Both the position numbers and the translations under genes were made by a program. Below, piece by piece: positions 15,180 through 15,785 of a stretch of 15,785 nt of DNA (the first letter of the stretch is position 1; each line of letters opens with the position of its first letter). The notes beneath the pieces were generated by a model that was not told the DNA's origin, did not search any database, and worked only from the letters and a program-made list of their open reading frames with translations. The DNA is from Chloroflexota bacterium (GTDB lineage Bacteria; Chloroflexota; Dehalococcoidia; SM23-28-2; RBG-16-64-32). The stretch lies in contig JADFNQ010000007.1 in the NCBI GenBank assembly GCA_022563285.1, forward strand, positions 1-15,785, read 5' to 3'.

Positions 15180-15785
15180 CTAGGCAGACCGGCTGTCCAC
15201 CAGCTCCTGTTGGTTTAGCTGTACGGCGGAGGCCAGTATCCTAGCCACGTGGCGGTACACCCCCGCGTTGAACACCAGCCCCACATGGGTGCCTGGGACC
15301 TCAATATCAGTCTCAGGATCGTCGTTGATACAGCAGCGCCAGTCAACGACACCGTCGCTCTTGGTGTAGATCGCCGCCTGCTCTACCGAATCTGACAGCG
15401 GCCGGCGCAGGGACTCCAGGAAATCACAGGAGCAGAAGCCGCTGTAGCACCCCGGCTGCACCTCGCTCTCGGACATGATGCGCCGCCTAACGATCATCGC
15501 GGCGCCCACCACCATCGGGTGAGCGCGGACGGCGCGGAACGGCGCGGCCATCGTGATCACGGAGGCGACCAGATGTGGCTGCCGCGAGGCTACGCTGCGG
15601 GCCAGCGTACCACCGAGGCTATGGCCTATCAGATGTACCTTGCGGCCGCTCTCCAGATAGGCGCTTTTCACTGTCTCTATTAGACGGTTCGTGAGCTCGT
15701 CCGGGCACCGGGCGTTCCTGCCCATGCCGGACATGTAGGGCTGGTAGCCTCCGCGCCGCAGCCAGGCGAACAACTCGCCAAGGTA
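15180..15785 (-). CDS. lipase-like alpha/beta hydrolase, 5' end outside window
   Basis: The frame stays open to the right edge, so the N-terminus is missing. The visible 201 codons hold the nucleophile elbow HLIGHSLGGTLARSVA, then VASVITMAAPF, the acid in IYTKSDGVVDWRCC, and the histidine in GTHVGLVFN, a complete Ser-Asp-His set. RRGGYQPYMSGMGRNARCPDE before the elbow is typical of bacterial triacylglycerol-lipase-like proteins, where it follows a truncated first strand. Several Cys (GCYSGFCSCDF, RCC) stand out. A TTG at 15773 could start a frame, but the coding pattern continues to 15785, so I treat it as partial. The substrate may be a lipid ester or, given the location, a PHA-related ester; the latter is speculation. 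Confidence 0.83.
   Translation of the reverse strand, partial: YLGELFAWLRRGGYQPYMSGMGRNARCPDELTNRLIETVKSAYLESGRKVHLIGHSLGGTLARSVASRQPHLVASVITMAAPFRAVRAHPMVVGAAMIVRRRIMSESEVQPGCYSGFCSCDFLESLRRPLSDSVEQAAIYTKSDGVVDWRCCINDDPETDIEVPGTHVGLVFNAGVYRHVARILASAVQLNQQELVDSRSA

Overview
This window is GC-rich, compact bacterial DNA with short intergenic gaps, good Shine-Dalgarno (SD) sites and no phage, IS, CRISPR or conjugation genes. The mix of genes points to an environmental Chloroflexota lineage, possibly Dehalococcoidia/SAR202-like. The main pointers are a split methylmalonyl-CoA mutase with an epimerase, a crotonase, an F420/FMN luciferase-like oxidoreductase, a Flp-pilus-associated type AAA ATPase, a TadG-like protein and a Bacillus-style PHA locus. 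This placement is inferred from protein character only; no marker gene is present.

Left part (1-2854, minus strand): a transcription unit with a near-consensus promoter at 2825-2854. It encodes a methylmalonyl-CoA mutase large subunit, a DinB/ClbS-like four-helix protein, methylmalonyl-CoA epimerase and a second VOC-fold protein cut by the window edge. The B12-binding mutase subunit is not in the window. Divergent from it (2894-4845, plus) are a CaCA-type cation antiporter and a YIP1-like membrane protein. A 333-bp stretch (4846-5178) then holds no intact gene, only inverted repeats and a possible decayed reading frame.

Middle part (5179-10380): a minus-strand AAA ATPase of the type annotated as associated with Flp pili, a small two-helix membrane protein, tRNA-Val(TAC) with an encoded CCA, a DNPH1/nucleoside deoxyribosyltransferase-like enzyme, a small protein with a tandem PVAEE tail, an enoyl-CoA hydratase ending in a strong hairpin, and a divergently transcribed luciferase-like flavin oxidoreductase. 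The last two are separated by a pair of good back-to-back promoters. An orphan TadG-like secreted/anchored protein with eight cysteines follows (10583-11617).

Right part (11665-15785): a polyhydroxyalkanoate (PHA) granule locus. On the minus strand a PadR-type regulator (PhaQ-like), a short PhaE/PhaR-like synthase subunit, PHA synthase PhaC with an intact Cys-Asp-His triad, and an SDR dehydrogenase form a tight operon (8-bp overlap, then 36-bp and 10-bp gaps). Divergent from it is a phasin-like protein. The intergenic region carries a TTGACA promoter and two perfect short palindromes over the expected transcription start, suiting autoregulation by the PadR protein. A lipase-like alpha/beta hydrolase, cut by the right edge, converges on the phasin gene.

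I found no convincing wholly new system. The most informative items are the compact PHA locus with its operator-like palindromes, the mutase operon with tandem VOC genes and an inserted DinB-like gene, and the orphan AAA ATPase and TadG pair.
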